Shown in pieces: positions 33,865-42,440 of a stretch of 64,000 nucleotides of DNA; the first letter of the stretch is position 1; every line of letters begins with the position of its first letter. Location of the stretch: contig NZ_JAFB01000010.1 of assembly GCF_000519205.1 (NCBI RefSeq), positions 65,962 through 129,961 of the forward strand, read 5' to 3'. The DNA is from Amycolatopsis taiwanensis DSM 45107. Lineage in GTDB: Bacteria; Actinomycetota; Actinomycetes; Mycobacteriales; Pseudonocardiaceae. The notes beneath the pieces were generated by a model, which was not told where the DNA came from, searched no databases, and saw only the letters and a list, made by a program, of their open reading frames with translations. A program made the translations under genes and the position numbers.

Positions 33865-34076
33865 GTGAGGCCGCTGCGAAGGCGTTCAGGAGTTCGCCGT
33901 GAGGCTGTTACGGGGTGTTCAGGAGAGTTCGCCGTGGGATTGTTGCGGGGGTGTTCAGGAGAGTTCGCTGTGAGGCCGTTGGGGTGGCGTTCAGGAGAGT
34001 TCGCTGTGAGGTTGTTACGGGGTGTTAAGGAGAGTTCGCCGTGGGACCGTTGCGGGGGCGGTCAGGAGAGTTCGAC
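33865..34076. repeat. Array C: six tandem units of 34-36 bp built from the end of the adjacent gene
   Basis: Units begin 33865, 33899, 33934, 33970, 34006 and 34041. Each has GTGAGG or GTGGGA at its start and TTCAGGAGAGTTCGCC at its end. The last unit contains the final codons and stop of the TIGR03089 gene (minus strand GAACTCTCCTGA), and the other five repeat those bases. So the array looks like amplification of the gene's 3' tail. GAGTTC plus GTTCAGG also recall the 21 bp family. Confidence 0.88.
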
Positions 34077-34763
34077 GGTGGTGCGCTCGGCGCGCCGGCG
34101 GTCGGGGAGTTTGGCCGGATCGGCGGCGCTGACCTGCACCAGATGCGCTCCCGCGGACAGCGGGGCGAGCAACCCGCCGACGATGCCGTCGGGCACGGTC
34201 CATTCCATAGTGGACAGAACGCGATCGCCCGCGGAAAGGCCGGCCCGCTGTGCCCCTTCCCGCGCCCGGGCGAGCAGGTCATCCACAGTGGACCCTTCGA
34301 GGGCCGGCGTGTCGCCGGGTACCGGGATCAGCGCACTGAACGTGTCGCCGGCCAGCCGGGCCTCGGCCAGATAGTCGAGCCCACCGTCCGCCGGGGGCTG
34401 GGCAAGGCCGCGTCCCAGCGGGTCCAGCGCGACGACAGCGGTCGATTCGGCTTCACTTGCCGATTCCGGCCCGACGAAGGCGACCCGTGCGCCTTTCGTT
34501 TCGCCGACGACGTGCGCGCCGCACCACCACGCGCCGAGCAGCACGCCGACGGTCTGCCAGTGCGCGGGCAGCACCACCGCCACGTCGTCACCCTGCTCCA
34601 GGTCGAATTCCTCGACCAGCCAGTTCGCCGTCTTGGCCGCCCAGTTCGCCACGGTCGCCACGGACAGTTCGACCCTGGTCCCCGCCGCGTCGTCGTAGTG
34701 GGTGATCAACGGCCGGCCGGGTTGGGTCAGCAGGGGCCGGAGCAGGTGTTCGGTCACACTCAT
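34062..34763 (-). CDS. TIGR03089-family protein (partial acyl-CoA-synthetase-like)
   Basis: 233 residues. It resembles only the N-terminal part of AMP-forming acyl-CoA ligases: LITHYDDAAGTRVELSVAT, then ANWLVEEFDLEQGDDVAVVL, LLGAWWCGAHVVG and PDGIVGGLLAPLSAGAHLVQ. It lacks the adenylation core and C-terminal lid, so catalysis is not expected. In mycobacteria the homologue (Rv3268) also neighbours the LCP gene Rv3267. It follows the LCP gene convergently with the tail repeat array C; its last codons and stop are part of that array. Function unknown. Confidence 0.85.
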   Translation of the reverse strand: MSVTEHLLRPLLTQPGRPLITHYDDAAGTRVELSVATVANWAAKTANWLVEEFDLEQGDDVAVVLPAHWQTVGVLLGAWWCGAHVVGETKGARVAFVGPESASEAESTAVVALDPLGRGLAQPPADGGLDYLAEARLAGDTFSALIPVPGDTPALEGSTVDDLLARAREGAQRAGLSAGDRVLSTMEWTVPDGIVGGLLAPLSAGAHLVQVSAADPAKLPDRRRAERTTVELS

Positions 34764-34802
34764 GGGTATTTCTCCGCGAGTTCGCGCGGGAGCGTGATCA
34801 TT

Positions 34803-36113
34803 TTAGTTCACGCACTCCACGCCGTTGATGTTGTTCTGGTGCACCGGACTCTGGTGCACCGGGTTCTCGTGCACCGGGACCGAGTATGCCGCGGGAGCGA
34901 CGCCCCCGGTGCTGGGAGCGGGCGCTGTCTTGGCGAGCCCCGCGAAGTACTGCCGGACCGCGTTCGGATCGACCTCGACGATGCTCTGCTTGCCATCCGG
35001 GCTCCAGCCGTTGATCGTGATCACCGGAATGGTGCCGAACGTGATGTCCCCGGTCGCCATCCCCTTGGCCTGCTCCATCAGTTGCAGCAGGTCGAAGCCG
35101 GGGTCGAAGGCGAGCGACCGGCTCACCGCGTCGAGGAGGCTGTTCATCGTCGACGGGTTGGTCAGGGTGCCCGCGGTGAGCACCTTGTGCAGGGCGGAGG
35201 CCAGAAACGCCTGCTGCCGCGCGATCCGGTCCAGGTCGCCGTGCGGCAGGTTCTTCCGTTGCCGCACAAAGGAAAGCGCGTCGCCGCCGGAAATCGTCTG
35301 GAGGCCGGCCCGGAAGTTCGCGCCGGAGTCCTTGTCCTCGGTCGCGTGGTTGAGACATACCTCGACCCCGCCGAGTGCGTTGGTGATCAGGTAAAAGCCG
35401 AGCAGGTTCACTTCGGCGTAGTGGTCGATGTGCACCTGCGTGAAGTCCTGGACGGCCTGGACCAGTGCCTTCCGCCCCGCCAGGTCCGAATCGCGCTCGA
35501 CGGCCGCGTTGTCCTCCCGGCCGCGCAACTCCTGTGCCGCGGCCGCCTTGGCGACGCCGTACACCGAGTTGATCTTCGCCTGGCCACCCCGTGGAACGTC
35601 GATCCAGGTGTCGCGGGGGATCGAGGTCGCGACGGGTTTGCCGCCGTTCTTGGGGACCCGCAGGATGATCAGGGTGTCGGTGTTGAGTCCGGCATCCTGC
35701 TCGGTGCGTAATTGTTTGAGCACCGACAGGGGCAGCGGATTTCCCTGGACGTCGGTGCGGGCGTCGGTACCGACGAGCAGGATGTCCACGGCGCCGTCGT
35801 CCGATGGCGGGGTTTTCGCGTCCTCGGGAACACTGAGCATGTCACCGGTGCGCACGTCGTTCTGCACCCGGTGATAGGTCAAGAAGGCGTACCCGGTCAC
35901 CGCCAGCGCCACGACCGAGACCAGCGACAAGGCGACTTTGCCGGCAGTCCGCACGGTGCGCCTCTTCCGCCTGACCGGAACCTGTTCTCCCGAGCCGGTT
36001 TCATCAGGCGAATCCGCGGATTCCGGGTCCGCTTCGGCGGCCTGTTCGGAACTGGGTTCGGCCTCGCGCGTGGCCGGCGCCGGACGCTCCTCGGCCGTCT
36101 CGTCCTCGCTCAC
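34803..36113 (-). CDS. LytR-CpsA-Psr (LCP) cell-wall polymer ligase, copy 1
   Basis: 436 residues. An acidic cytoplasmic N-terminus, a membrane helix at about 58-80 (VALSLVSVVALAVTGYAFLT) and the extracellular LCP domain with DILLVGTDARTD, TDTLIILRVPKNG, ATSIPRDTWIDVPRGG, INSVYGVAKAA, LITNALGGVEVCLNHA and ALSFVRQRKNLPHGDLDRI. LCP enzymes transfer lipid-linked polymers such as arabinogalactan to peptidoglycan. The C-terminus has a short repeat, VHENPVHQSPVHQNN, and ends CVN. It parallels Rv3267 (CpsA) next to rml genes. Confidence 0.92.
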   Translation of the reverse strand: MSEDETAEERPAPATREAEPSSEQAAEADPESADSPDETGSGEQVPVRRKRRTVRTAGKVALSLVSVVALAVTGYAFLTYHRVQNDVRTGDMLSVPEDAKTPPSDDGAVDILLVGTDARTDVQGNPLPLSVLKQLRTEQDAGLNTDTLIILRVPKNGGKPVATSIPRDTWIDVPRGGQAKINSVYGVAKAAAAQELRGREDNAAVERDSDLAGRKALVQAVQDFTQVHIDHYAEVNLLGFYLITNALGGVEVCLNHATEDKDSGANFRAGLQTISGGDALSFVRQRKNLPHGDLDRIARQQAFLASALHKVLTAGTLTNPSTMNSLLDAVSRSLAFDPGFDLLQLMEQAKGMATGDITFGTIPVITINGWSPDGKQSIVEVDPNAVRQYFAGLAKTAPAPSTGGVAPAAYSVPVHENPVHQSPVHQNNINGVECVN

Positions 36114-36210
36114 CCGCGTGCCTCCCCTCGCCGCGTGCTCAGACTACGGCCCGCCCGTCGCCCGCCACCACCCTCAACGGGCGCGCTCCGCGAGGCCGTA
36201 TCGAACCCGC

Positions 36211-37515
36211 TCAGTTGATGCACGGAATTTCGCCACCCGTGATGGGGGGCTGGCTGCTCGTCGTCGGTGAGGCCACGGTGGCGCTGCTGGAACCCGCGGA
36301 GCTCCCGGGCTTCGCCGCCGGGGTGATCCGTCCACTGCTGGTGGGTGGCGCGGACGGTGGTGCGCTCTCGGCGGGGGTGTCGGGGGTGAGGCCGCCGATG
36401 AAGTCGTGCACCGCCGCCGGATCGACCCGGAGCACGTCCGCGCCGCCGATCACCGCCGGCCCGACCACGGGAATGGTGTGGAACTCGACGTTCCCGCTGT
36501 TCAGGCCGCGCATCTGGGCGGCGAACTCGGCGATGTCCCAGTTGTCCGAAAGCACCACCGACTTCTTCACTGCGGTGATCAGATCGCTGATCTTCACGGG
36601 GTTCAGCAGAACGTCACGGGAAAGCACCTTGCGCGCGAGGCCGGACAGGAACGCCTGCTGACGGACGATGCGATCGAGGTCGACGTTGGGCAGCCCGTAG
36701 CGCTGCCGCACGAACGCCAGCGCCTGCACACCCTCGATCGTCTGCCGGCCGGCGGGCAGGTCGATCCCGGACTTCGGTTCCTTCACCGCGTTGTTCAGGC
36801 ACACGTCGATCCCGCCGAGGGCCCGCGTGATCTCGTAGAAGCTGGCCAGGTTCACCTCGGCGTACCGGTCGATCATGCCGGGCCGGCCCATCAACTTCTC
36901 CAGCGTGCCGACCAGGTTCTTGCGGCCCGAGATGGTGGCCTGCCGGTCGGCCTCCTTCAGGTCGGCAGTGCCTCGTTCGGTCAGCGTCTTGAACTTGTCG
37001 TTGTACGCGTAGACGAAGGCGCTGTTGAGCTTGTGCTTGCCGTACCCTCCGGCCAGTTCGACCCAGGAGTCACGCGGGAACGAGACGGCGACCGCGCGCT
37101 GCCCGTTCTGCGGGATGTGCACCAGGATCATCGTGTCGGTGTTGCGCACGCCGTCGGACTCACCGGCGTGCAGCGTGTCGAGCACCTCCCGCGGCAGCGG
37201 GTTGCCCTGCGCGTCGGTCCGGCTGTCCATGCCGACCAGCAGGATGTCGACCGCGCCATCGAGCGGGACCGCGTGCAGCCCCTCGTCGTCGAAGACCTGG
37301 GTGGTGGTCAGGCCATCGTTCGGGTCACCGACGTACTGCCAGCCGTACCAGGCCAGCGCCAGCACGATGGCCGAGACCAGGCTGATCACGACCTTGCCGC
37401 CGCGCCGCGCGAAGACCACCAACGGGTGGCCGCGGCGCCGCCGGACGGGAATGGGCTCGGCCGGCCACGCGGGCTCTGCCGCGGTTTCCTGGCGGGTGGC
37501 CACCCCCTCGCGCAT
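36211..37515 (-). CDS. LytR-CpsA-Psr (LCP) cell-wall polymer ligase, copy 2
   Basis: 434 residues from an ATG with GGGAGGAG upstream. Basic N-terminus, membrane helix at about 40-60 (VVISLVSAIVLALAWYGWQY), then the LCP domain with DILLVGMDSRTD, TDTMILVHIPQNG, AVSFPRDSWVELAGG, LNSAFVYAYND, ITRALGGIDVCLNNAV and ALAFVRQRYGLPNVDLDRI. A Ser/Pro-rich tail ends in IPCIN. It is a paralogue of the downstream LCP gene in the same direction and is divergent from rmlB. Likely role is attachment of arabinogalactan or another wall glycan to peptidoglycan. Confidence 0.92.
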   Translation of the reverse strand: MREGVATRQETAAEPAWPAEPIPVRRRRGHPLVVFARRGGKVVISLVSAIVLALAWYGWQYVGDPNDGLTTTQVFDDEGLHAVPLDGAVDILLVGMDSRTDAQGNPLPREVLDTLHAGESDGVRNTDTMILVHIPQNGQRAVAVSFPRDSWVELAGGYGKHKLNSAFVYAYNDKFKTLTERGTADLKEADRQATISGRKNLVGTLEKLMGRPGMIDRYAEVNLASFYEITRALGGIDVCLNNAVKEPKSGIDLPAGRQTIEGVQALAFVRQRYGLPNVDLDRIVRQQAFLSGLARKVLSRDVLLNPVKISDLITAVKKSVVLSDNWDIAEFAAQMRGLNSGNVEFHTIPVVGPAVIGGADVLRVDPAAVHDFIGGLTPDTPAESAPPSAPPTSSGRITPAAKPGSSAGSSSATVASPTTSSQPPITGGEIPCIN

Positions 37516-37641
37516 GTCGGCTCCTCCCGCCCCGCCCGGTGTACCCGGCTCAAAGATTACTGTTCCCGTTGTGAAGACTCCGCCCGGCTGGCGTACGTTG
37601 CCCGGGTCGAGTAATGAATGCGCTTCTTCAGGAGGGTGCCG

Positions 37642-38634
37642 ATGCGGGTACTGGTCACGGGGGGAGCCGGTTTCATCGGGTCCCACTTCGTCCGGCAGGT
37701 GTTGTCCGGGGACTATCCGTGGCTCGCCGGCGCCGAGGTGGTCGTGCTGGACAAGCTGACCTACGCGGGCAACGAGGCGAACCTGGCCCCGGTGGCCGGT
37801 GACCCGCGGCTGACCTTCGCGCGCGGCGACATCTGCGACTCCTCGCTCGTGGCGGAGCTGATGTCCGGGGTGGAACTGGTCGTGCACTTCGCCGCGGAGT
37901 CGCATGTGGACCGGTCGATCCAGGGGGCGGCGGACTTCGTGCTGACCAACGTGCTCGGCACGCACACCCTGCTCGAAGCCGCGCTCGCCGCGGGCGTGGG
38001 CAAGTTCGTGCATGTCTCCACCGACGAGGTGTACGGCTCGATCGAGGAGGGGGCTTGGCGGGAAGACCACGTGCTGGAGCCGAATTCGCCGTACTCGGCG
38101 TCGAAGGCGTCGTCGGACCTGCTCGCCCGGGCGTTTCACCGCACACACGGCCTGCCGGTCTGCGTGACCAGATGCTCGAACAACTACGGTCCGTATCAGT
38201 TCCCGGAGAAGGTCATCCCGCTCTTCGTGACGAATCTGCTCGATGGGCGGAAGGTTCCCTTGTACGGTGACGGGATGAACGTCCGTGACTGGTTGCATGT
38301 GGACGACCACTGTTACGGGATCAGCCTGGTGGCCGAGCGCGGGCGCGCGGGCGAGATCTACAACATCGGGGGCGGTACCGAGCTGACCAACCGGGCGCTG
38401 ACCGAGCGGCTGCTGGCCGCGGTCGGAGCGGGCTGGGACATGGTCGAGCGGGTGCCCGACCGCAAGGGCCACGACCGGCGTTACTCGGTGGACATCACCA
38501 AGATCACCGACGAACTCGGCTACCGGCCACGGGTGCCCTTCGGCGAGGGGCTGGCCGACACGGTCGCGTGGTACCGGGAGAACCGGGCCTGGTGGGAACC
38601 GCTGCGCAAGCGCGCCGAACTGGTGGCCAAATGA
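37642..38634 (+). CDS. rmlB: dTDP-glucose 4,6-dehydratase
   Basis: 330 residues of the extended short-chain dehydrogenase family, second step of dTDP-L-rhamnose synthesis. NAD motif VTGGAGFIGSHFVRQV at the N-terminus, HFAAESHVDRSI, STDEVYGSIEEG and the catalytic YSASKASSDLLARA with Tyr-x3-Lys, then NNYGPYQFPEKVIPLF. CAGGAGGG precedes the ATG at 37642. Its stop overlaps the rmlD start as ATGA, so they are one operon. dTDP-rhamnose is needed for the WbbL step encoded at 55.1 kb. Confidence 0.95.
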   Translation: MRVLVTGGAGFIGSHFVRQVLSGDYPWLAGAEVVVLDKLTYAGNEANLAPVAGDPRLTFARGDICDSSLVAELMSGVELVVHFAAESHVDRSIQGAADFVLTNVLGTHTLLEAALAAGVGKFVHVSTDEVYGSIEEGAWREDHVLEPNSPYSASKASSDLLARAFHRTHGLPVCVTRCSNNYGPYQFPEKVIPLFVTNLLDGRKVPLYGDGMNVRDWLHVDDHCYGISLVAERGRAGEIYNIGGGTELTNRALTERLLAAVGAGWDMVERVPDRKGHDRRYSVDITKITDELGYRPRVPFGEGLADTVAWYRENRAWWEPLRKRAELVAK

Positions 38635-39527
38635 GCGAGGGGGATGGCCAGGCGCTGAGCCTGCTGGTGCCCGGTGGCGGCGGGCAACTCGGTCGCGCGC
38701 TGGCCGCGCTGGCCTCGCCGTCGGTGGGCGTGGTCGCGTTCGGCTCGGCCGAGCTCGACCTGACCCGGACCGGTGCGGTGGTGGACGCGGTGAGCGCGTT
38801 CGCCGAAGGAGCGAAATCGGCGGGCCGGAAGCCGGTGGTGGTCAACGCGGCCGCCTACACCGCGGTGGACGCGGCGGAAACCGACGAGCGGCGCGCGTTC
38901 GCGGTCAATGCGGACGGGCCGCGCGTGCTGGCCGCCGCGTGTGCTTCGAGGCGAGTGCCGCTGGTGCACGTCTCCACCGATTACGTGTTTCCCGGGGACG
39001 GGGACCGGCCCTACGAACCCGCGGACCCGCTGGGCCCCCGCAGCGCATATGGCCGCACCAAGGCCGCGGGCGAGGACGCGGTGCTGGGCTCGGGCGCGCG
39101 GTCCTGGATCGTGCGCACGTCGTGGGTCTACGGCGAGGGCAAGAACTTCGTGGAAACCATCCGGCGCCTGGCCGGCGAGCGCGAGACGCTGTCCGTTGTG
39201 GACGATCAGCGCGGCACGCCGACCTTGGCGGCCGACCTCGCAGCGGGCCTGTTCGAGCTGGCCACCAGGATCACCGCGGGCGACGCGCCGCAGGCGCCGG
39301 TGCTGCACTGCAGCGGGGCCGGCGAGGTCACCTGGTACGGCTTCGCGCGCGCCATCTTCGAGGAGATCGGCGCCGATCCCGATCGGGTCCGCCCGTGTAC
39401 CACCGCGGAGTTCCCCCGTCCCGCGCCGCGGCCCGCCTATTCGGTGCTCTCCAACGCCTCCTGGCTCGCGGCGGGCTTGACCCCGCTCCGGCCGTGGCGG
39501 GAGGCCCTGCACTCCTACCTGTCGTAG
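38631..39527 (+). CDS. rmlD: dTDP-4-dehydrorhamnose reductase
   Basis: 298 residues. It catalyses the last step to dTDP-L-rhamnose. Motifs are LVPGGGGQLGRALAALA (NADPH), VVNAAAYTAVDAAETDE, VHVSTDYVFPGDGDRPYEP, SAYGRTKAAGEDAVLG and VVDDQRGTPTLAADLA. Start ATG overlaps the rmlB stop. The rmlA and rmlC genes are not in the window. A 26 bp stretch identical to the VVDDQRGT coding DNA recurs in the relic region at 42628-42655. Confidence 0.94.
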   Translation: MSEGDGQALSLLVPGGGGQLGRALAALASPSVGVVAFGSAELDLTRTGAVVDAVSAFAEGAKSAGRKPVVVNAAAYTAVDAAETDERRAFAVNADGPRVLAAACASRRVPLVHVSTDYVFPGDGDRPYEPADPLGPRSAYGRTKAAGEDAVLGSGARSWIVRTSWVYGEGKNFVETIRRLAGERETLSVVDDQRGTPTLAADLAAGLFELATRITAGDAPQAPVLHCSGAGEVTWYGFARAIFEEIGADPDRVRPCTTAEFPRPAPRPAYSVLSNASWLAAGLTPLRPWREALHSYLS

Positions 39528-39548
39528 GGCCTGGGGAATCGACGGCAG

Positions 39549-40406
39549 ATGCCTGGCGACGATCTCCCGGTCGAGGCCCGCCGGAGCGTGGAGCTGTTCC
39601 TGACGGCCGTGGACGAGTCGGCGCCGGGCTTGGTCACCGGCTTCTACCTGGTCGGATCGCTCGCCCTGGGCGACTTCCACCCCGGTGGCGCCGGTCGCGG
39701 CCGACTCAGCACGGCCAGCGACATCGACTTCGTCGCGGTGACCGACCGTCGCCTGGAGCCCGAGTCCCGGGAGATGGCGGCGTTGGCGGAGGCACACGCC
39801 CGCACCGTGGCCCGCTTCCCCCGCCCGCACTTTGATGGCGCGGTGCTCACCTGGCGCGACCTTGCCGCCGGGCCAGACGAATGTCTTGACCTTCCCTGCG
39901 CGCAGGAAAGCCGATTCACCCCGGCCGGACGGTCCGGTCTCAACCCGGTGACGTTCTGCGAGCTGGCCTGGCATGGGATCACGGTGCGCGGGCCGCGGCC
40001 GGCCGAAGTGGACCTGTGGGCCGACCAGGATGCCTTGCGCGCGTTCACCATCGACAACCTCCGCACTTACTGGCGGCCGTGGTGGCAGCGCAACCGGCAG
40101 CGGAGCGCCCTGTCCCTCGCCATCGGCCTCAGTGCGTGGTTTCCGGTGTGGGCGGTGCTCGGGGTGAGCCGGCTGCACCACCTGCTCGCCACCGGAACGA
40201 TGACTTCCAAATGCGGTGCGGGCCGGTACGCCCAGACGGAGTTCGGACCGCGCTGGCAGCGCATCATCGCCGAAAGCCTGAGCCTGCGTACCGAAGGAGC
40301 TGAAGGCCGCCGGAGCTATCGCAACCCGCTGGCCCGCCGCCGCGACACCCTCGCCTTCCTGGACATCACGATTGACGCCGCGCTTGCGCTGTCGGCGAAA
40401 TCCTGA
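39549..40406 (+). CDS. Nucleotidyltransferase, aminoglycoside adenylyltransferase-like (DUF4111)
   Basis: 285 residues. The nucleotidyltransferase core shows YLVGSLALGDFHPGG and, after a loop, ASDIDFVAVTD, giving the GS...DxD metal site. The C-terminal DUF4111-type helical part includes FCELAWHGITVRGPRP and LLATGTMTSKCGAGRYA. Such proteins are annotated as streptomycin 3''-adenylyltransferase-like, but most chromosomal copies have no demonstrated antibiotic substrate. It begins 21 bp after rmlD, perhaps read through from it, and ends facing array A2. Confidence 0.78.
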   Translation: MPGDDLPVEARRSVELFLTAVDESAPGLVTGFYLVGSLALGDFHPGGAGRGRLSTASDIDFVAVTDRRLEPESREMAALAEAHARTVARFPRPHFDGAVLTWRDLAAGPDECLDLPCAQESRFTPAGRSGLNPVTFCELAWHGITVRGPRPAEVDLWADQDALRAFTIDNLRTYWRPWWQRNRQRSALSLAIGLSAWFPVWAVLGVSRLHHLLATGTMTSKCGAGRYAQTEFGPRWQRIIAESLSLRTEGAEGRRSYRNPLARRRDTLAFLDITIDAALALSAKS

Positions 40407-40458
40407 GCACACCCCGCCCAAGGACGAGTCTGCCGCGGCTGAACAGTCCACACTGGAC

Positions 40459-40744
40459 CGGGTTCCCGTTCGGGGAGTCACCCGCCCCAACCCGGAACTC
40501 GCGTTCCTGAACCGGGAACTCATCCGCCCTAACCCGGAACTCGTCGTCCTGGACCGGGGACACACCGAGACCCGGCGTGTCCCCGGTTCAGGCACGCGAG
40601 TTCCGGGCTCAAGCGTCCGAGTTCCGGGCTCAAGCGTCCGAGTTCCGGGCTCAAGCGTCCGAGTTCTGGGCTCAGGTGTCCGAGTTCTGGGTTCGGGAGT
40701 GCGAGTTCTGGGTTCAGGCGTCTGTGTTGCGGTGTCAGTCAGTT
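40459..40744. repeat. Array A2: 21 bp units, inverted around a central hairpin
   Basis: Five minus-oriented 21-mers (40459-40563) and seven plus-oriented 21-mers (40577-40723) run outwards from a 13 nt centre. The two innermost units, CCTGGACCGGGGACAC and GTGTCCCCGGTTCAGG, form a 16 bp stem with one mismatch. Plus units are GAGTTCCGGGCTCAAGCGTCC (three identical copies) and variants. A last decayed unit (40724-40744) overlaps the stop of the minus-strand MFS gene. The first 52 bp of the 328 bp gap hold nothing recognised. Confidence 0.93.
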
Positions 40745-42003
40745 GGCGTGGTGGCGGCGGTGCGGTGGCGTGCTCGGGCCAGGGCAAAGAGCACGACCAG
40801 GCAGAGCACGGCGACGACGACGGCGAAATATCGCACGGCGGCAATGAGACCGATACCGGTGGCGAGGAAGCCGACGCCGATGGCGGGCAGGCCGGTGCCG
40901 CAGTAGGAGATCACATAGAAGGTGGACAGCACCTCGGCGCGGCGGTTGGCGGGGGCGGCATGGTTGACCGCGGTGAGACCGCCGAGAAACACCAAGCCCT
41001 GGCCGATTCCGGCGGGAGCGGCCGCGACGAGCAGCAGGATCAGCGACGACTGGACACCGGCGAGAGCGAGTAGTCCCAGACCAGCGGCCAGCAGCGGCAA
41101 GCCGACACGTTGCAGGCTGCGTGCCGGCCTGCCGTAGCCGGCGAGTTGGGCGATTGCCGAGCACGCCAGCATCAACGCAACGGCCCCGCCGCCGAGCAGC
41201 AGGTTCGTGCTGTGCGTGAGGTCGGCGACGTAGGTGGGAATGAGGCTCATGAACAATCCGATCACGGCGAACGCGAGGAAGTTGGCCGTACCGCTGGTGG
41301 CGAAGACCGCGCGCATCGCCTTGGGGATCTCGGGGCGACGAGGCCGCCACTGGCTCGTGGATCGCGCGGCCGGCAGCGTGGCCATGGTCGCCCCCGCGGG
41401 GAGCAGCAACACGATTTCGACCAGGAACGGCAGCACATGTGGTGCTGGGGCGTATTGGGCGAGCAGGCCGGCCAGTACGGGGCCAAGGCCCATGCCACCC
41501 GCCGCCGCCACGGTCGACACCAGTGCCGCCTTGCGGTGGTTGCCGTTCGGTTCGAGTTCGGTCAGGGCCGCGGTCAACGGCCCGGACGCCGCGCCGACGG
41601 CGAGGCCCTGCAGGATACGGGCGGCGAACAACCACCCGGTGCTTTCCGCGAGGGCGAACGCCAGCGATCCCAGCGCTGCCACCACCACCGCGGGCAGCAG
41701 TACCCGGCGGCGACCGATCGCATCGGACAGCGGGCCGGCCACCAGCAAGGAAGGGATCAGCACGGCCACGTACGAGGAAAAGATCAGCGTGACGACCAAG
41801 GGCGAGAACCCGAAACGTTGCTCGTAGCCTCGATACAGCGGTGTCGGCAGGTTCGTGCCGGTCAACAGGATCAGCAGCGTGTACGCCGTTGCCCAGAACC
41901 GCCATCCCCCCGCGCGATCACCGGCTCGTTCAGATCCATCGCCGGCACGTAGCCTGGCCGGCACGGCCTGGTCTGGCCGCGTGGCGGGGCGATCGGTCCG
42001 CAT
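40735..42003 (-). CDS. MFS transporter (DHA1-like efflux)
   Basis: 422 residues with about 12 helices. The loop 2-3 signature is GPLSDAIGRRRVLLP, and the N-terminal TGTNLPTPLYRGYEQRFGFS is typical of drug/metabolite efflux MFS proteins. An ATG at 42003 with GGAGG upstream is preferred over an earlier start that would run through the operator. It is divergent from an ArsR-type regulator and its promoter overlaps two palindromic operators. Substrate unknown. Its stop codon is inside the last degenerate unit of array A2. Confidence 0.87.
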   Translation of the reverse strand: MRTDRPATRPDQAVPARLRAGDGSERAGDRAGGWRFWATAYTLLILLTGTNLPTPLYRGYEQRFGFSPLVVTLIFSSYVAVLIPSLLVAGPLSDAIGRRRVLLPAVVVAALGSLAFALAESTGWLFAARILQGLAVGAASGPLTAALTELEPNGNHRKAALVSTVAAAGGMGLGPVLAGLLAQYAPAPHVLPFLVEIVLLLPAGATMATLPAARSTSQWRPRRPEIPKAMRAVFATSGTANFLAFAVIGLFMSLIPTYVADLTHSTNLLLGGGAVALMLACSAIAQLAGYGRPARSLQRVGLPLLAAGLGLLALAGVQSSLILLLVAAAPAGIGQGLVFLGGLTAVNHAAPANRRAEVLSTFYVISYCGTGLPAIGVGFLATGIGLIAAVRYFAVVVAVLCLVVLFALARARHRTAATTPTD

Positions 42004-42020
42004 TCGTTCCTCCAACCCAG

Positions 42021-42070
42021 CTATGTTCGAGACTGATCGAACATAGCACATGTTCGGTACCCTCGAACAT
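42021..42070. promoter_or_regulatory. Two ArsR-type operators between MFS and regulator genes
   Basis: Operator 1 is a perfect inverted repeat CTATGTTCGA (42021-42030) and TCGAACATAG (42037-42046) with a 6 nt spacer. Operator 2 is ATGTTCG (42050-42056) and CGAACAT (42064-42070) with a 7 nt spacer. The shared half-site ATGTTCGA is strong evidence that one regulator binds both, covering the promoters of both divergent genes. Confidence 0.8.
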
Positions 42071-42089
42071 ATTCGGGTAAGGTGAGGGT

Positions 42090-42440
42090 ATGGCAAGCCG
42101 CACCGCGACTGAGCTCGTGCATCCAGCCCGGGGCGACCTGCGGTTCACCGCCGTGCTGGCCGCGCTGAGCGATCCCGTCCGGCTCGCCATCGTCGCCCGT
42201 CTGGCCGACGCCGAACCAGACGGCGAACTGGCCTGCGCGGCCTTCGCGCTACCGGTGAGCAAGTCCACGCAAAGCGGTCACTTCAAATTCCTGCGCGAAG
42301 CGGGCGTGATCCACCAGCGAGACGAGGGAACCCGGCGGTTGAACCGGCTTCGCCGCGACGATCTCGACGCCCGCTTCCCTGGCCTCCTCGACCTCGCCAT
42401 CCCCCACGGGCGCGAAGTGATCGCCGACTGGTCACGCTGA
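42090..42440 (+). CDS. ArsR/SmtB-like winged-helix repressor
   Basis: 116 residues. The winged helix is AVLAALSDPVRLAIVARLAD, then PVSKSTQSGHFKFLREAGVI and the wing HQRDEGTRRLNRLRRDDLD. No ArsR metal-binding cysteine pair is seen at the usual helix; Cys in ELACAAFALP is isolated, so it may sense an organic ligand. It starts 20 bp after operator 2 and is divergent from the MFS efflux gene, the likely target. Confidence 0.87.
   Translation: MASRTATELVHPARGDLRFTAVLAALSDPVRLAIVARLADAEPDGELACAAFALPVSKSTQSGHFKFLREAGVIHQRDEGTRRLNRLRRDDLDARFPGLLDLAIPHGREVIADWSR

Noticed and set aside
34163..35711. Plus-strand frame of more than 500 codons opposite TIGR03089 and LCP genes
   Set aside because: Antisense to two recognised genes and without recognisable protein features.
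36211..38472. 753-codon minus-strand frame extending the second LCP gene upstream
   Set aside because: The extension is antisense to rmlB; a strong ribosome site and ATG at 37515 give a normal-size LCP protein.
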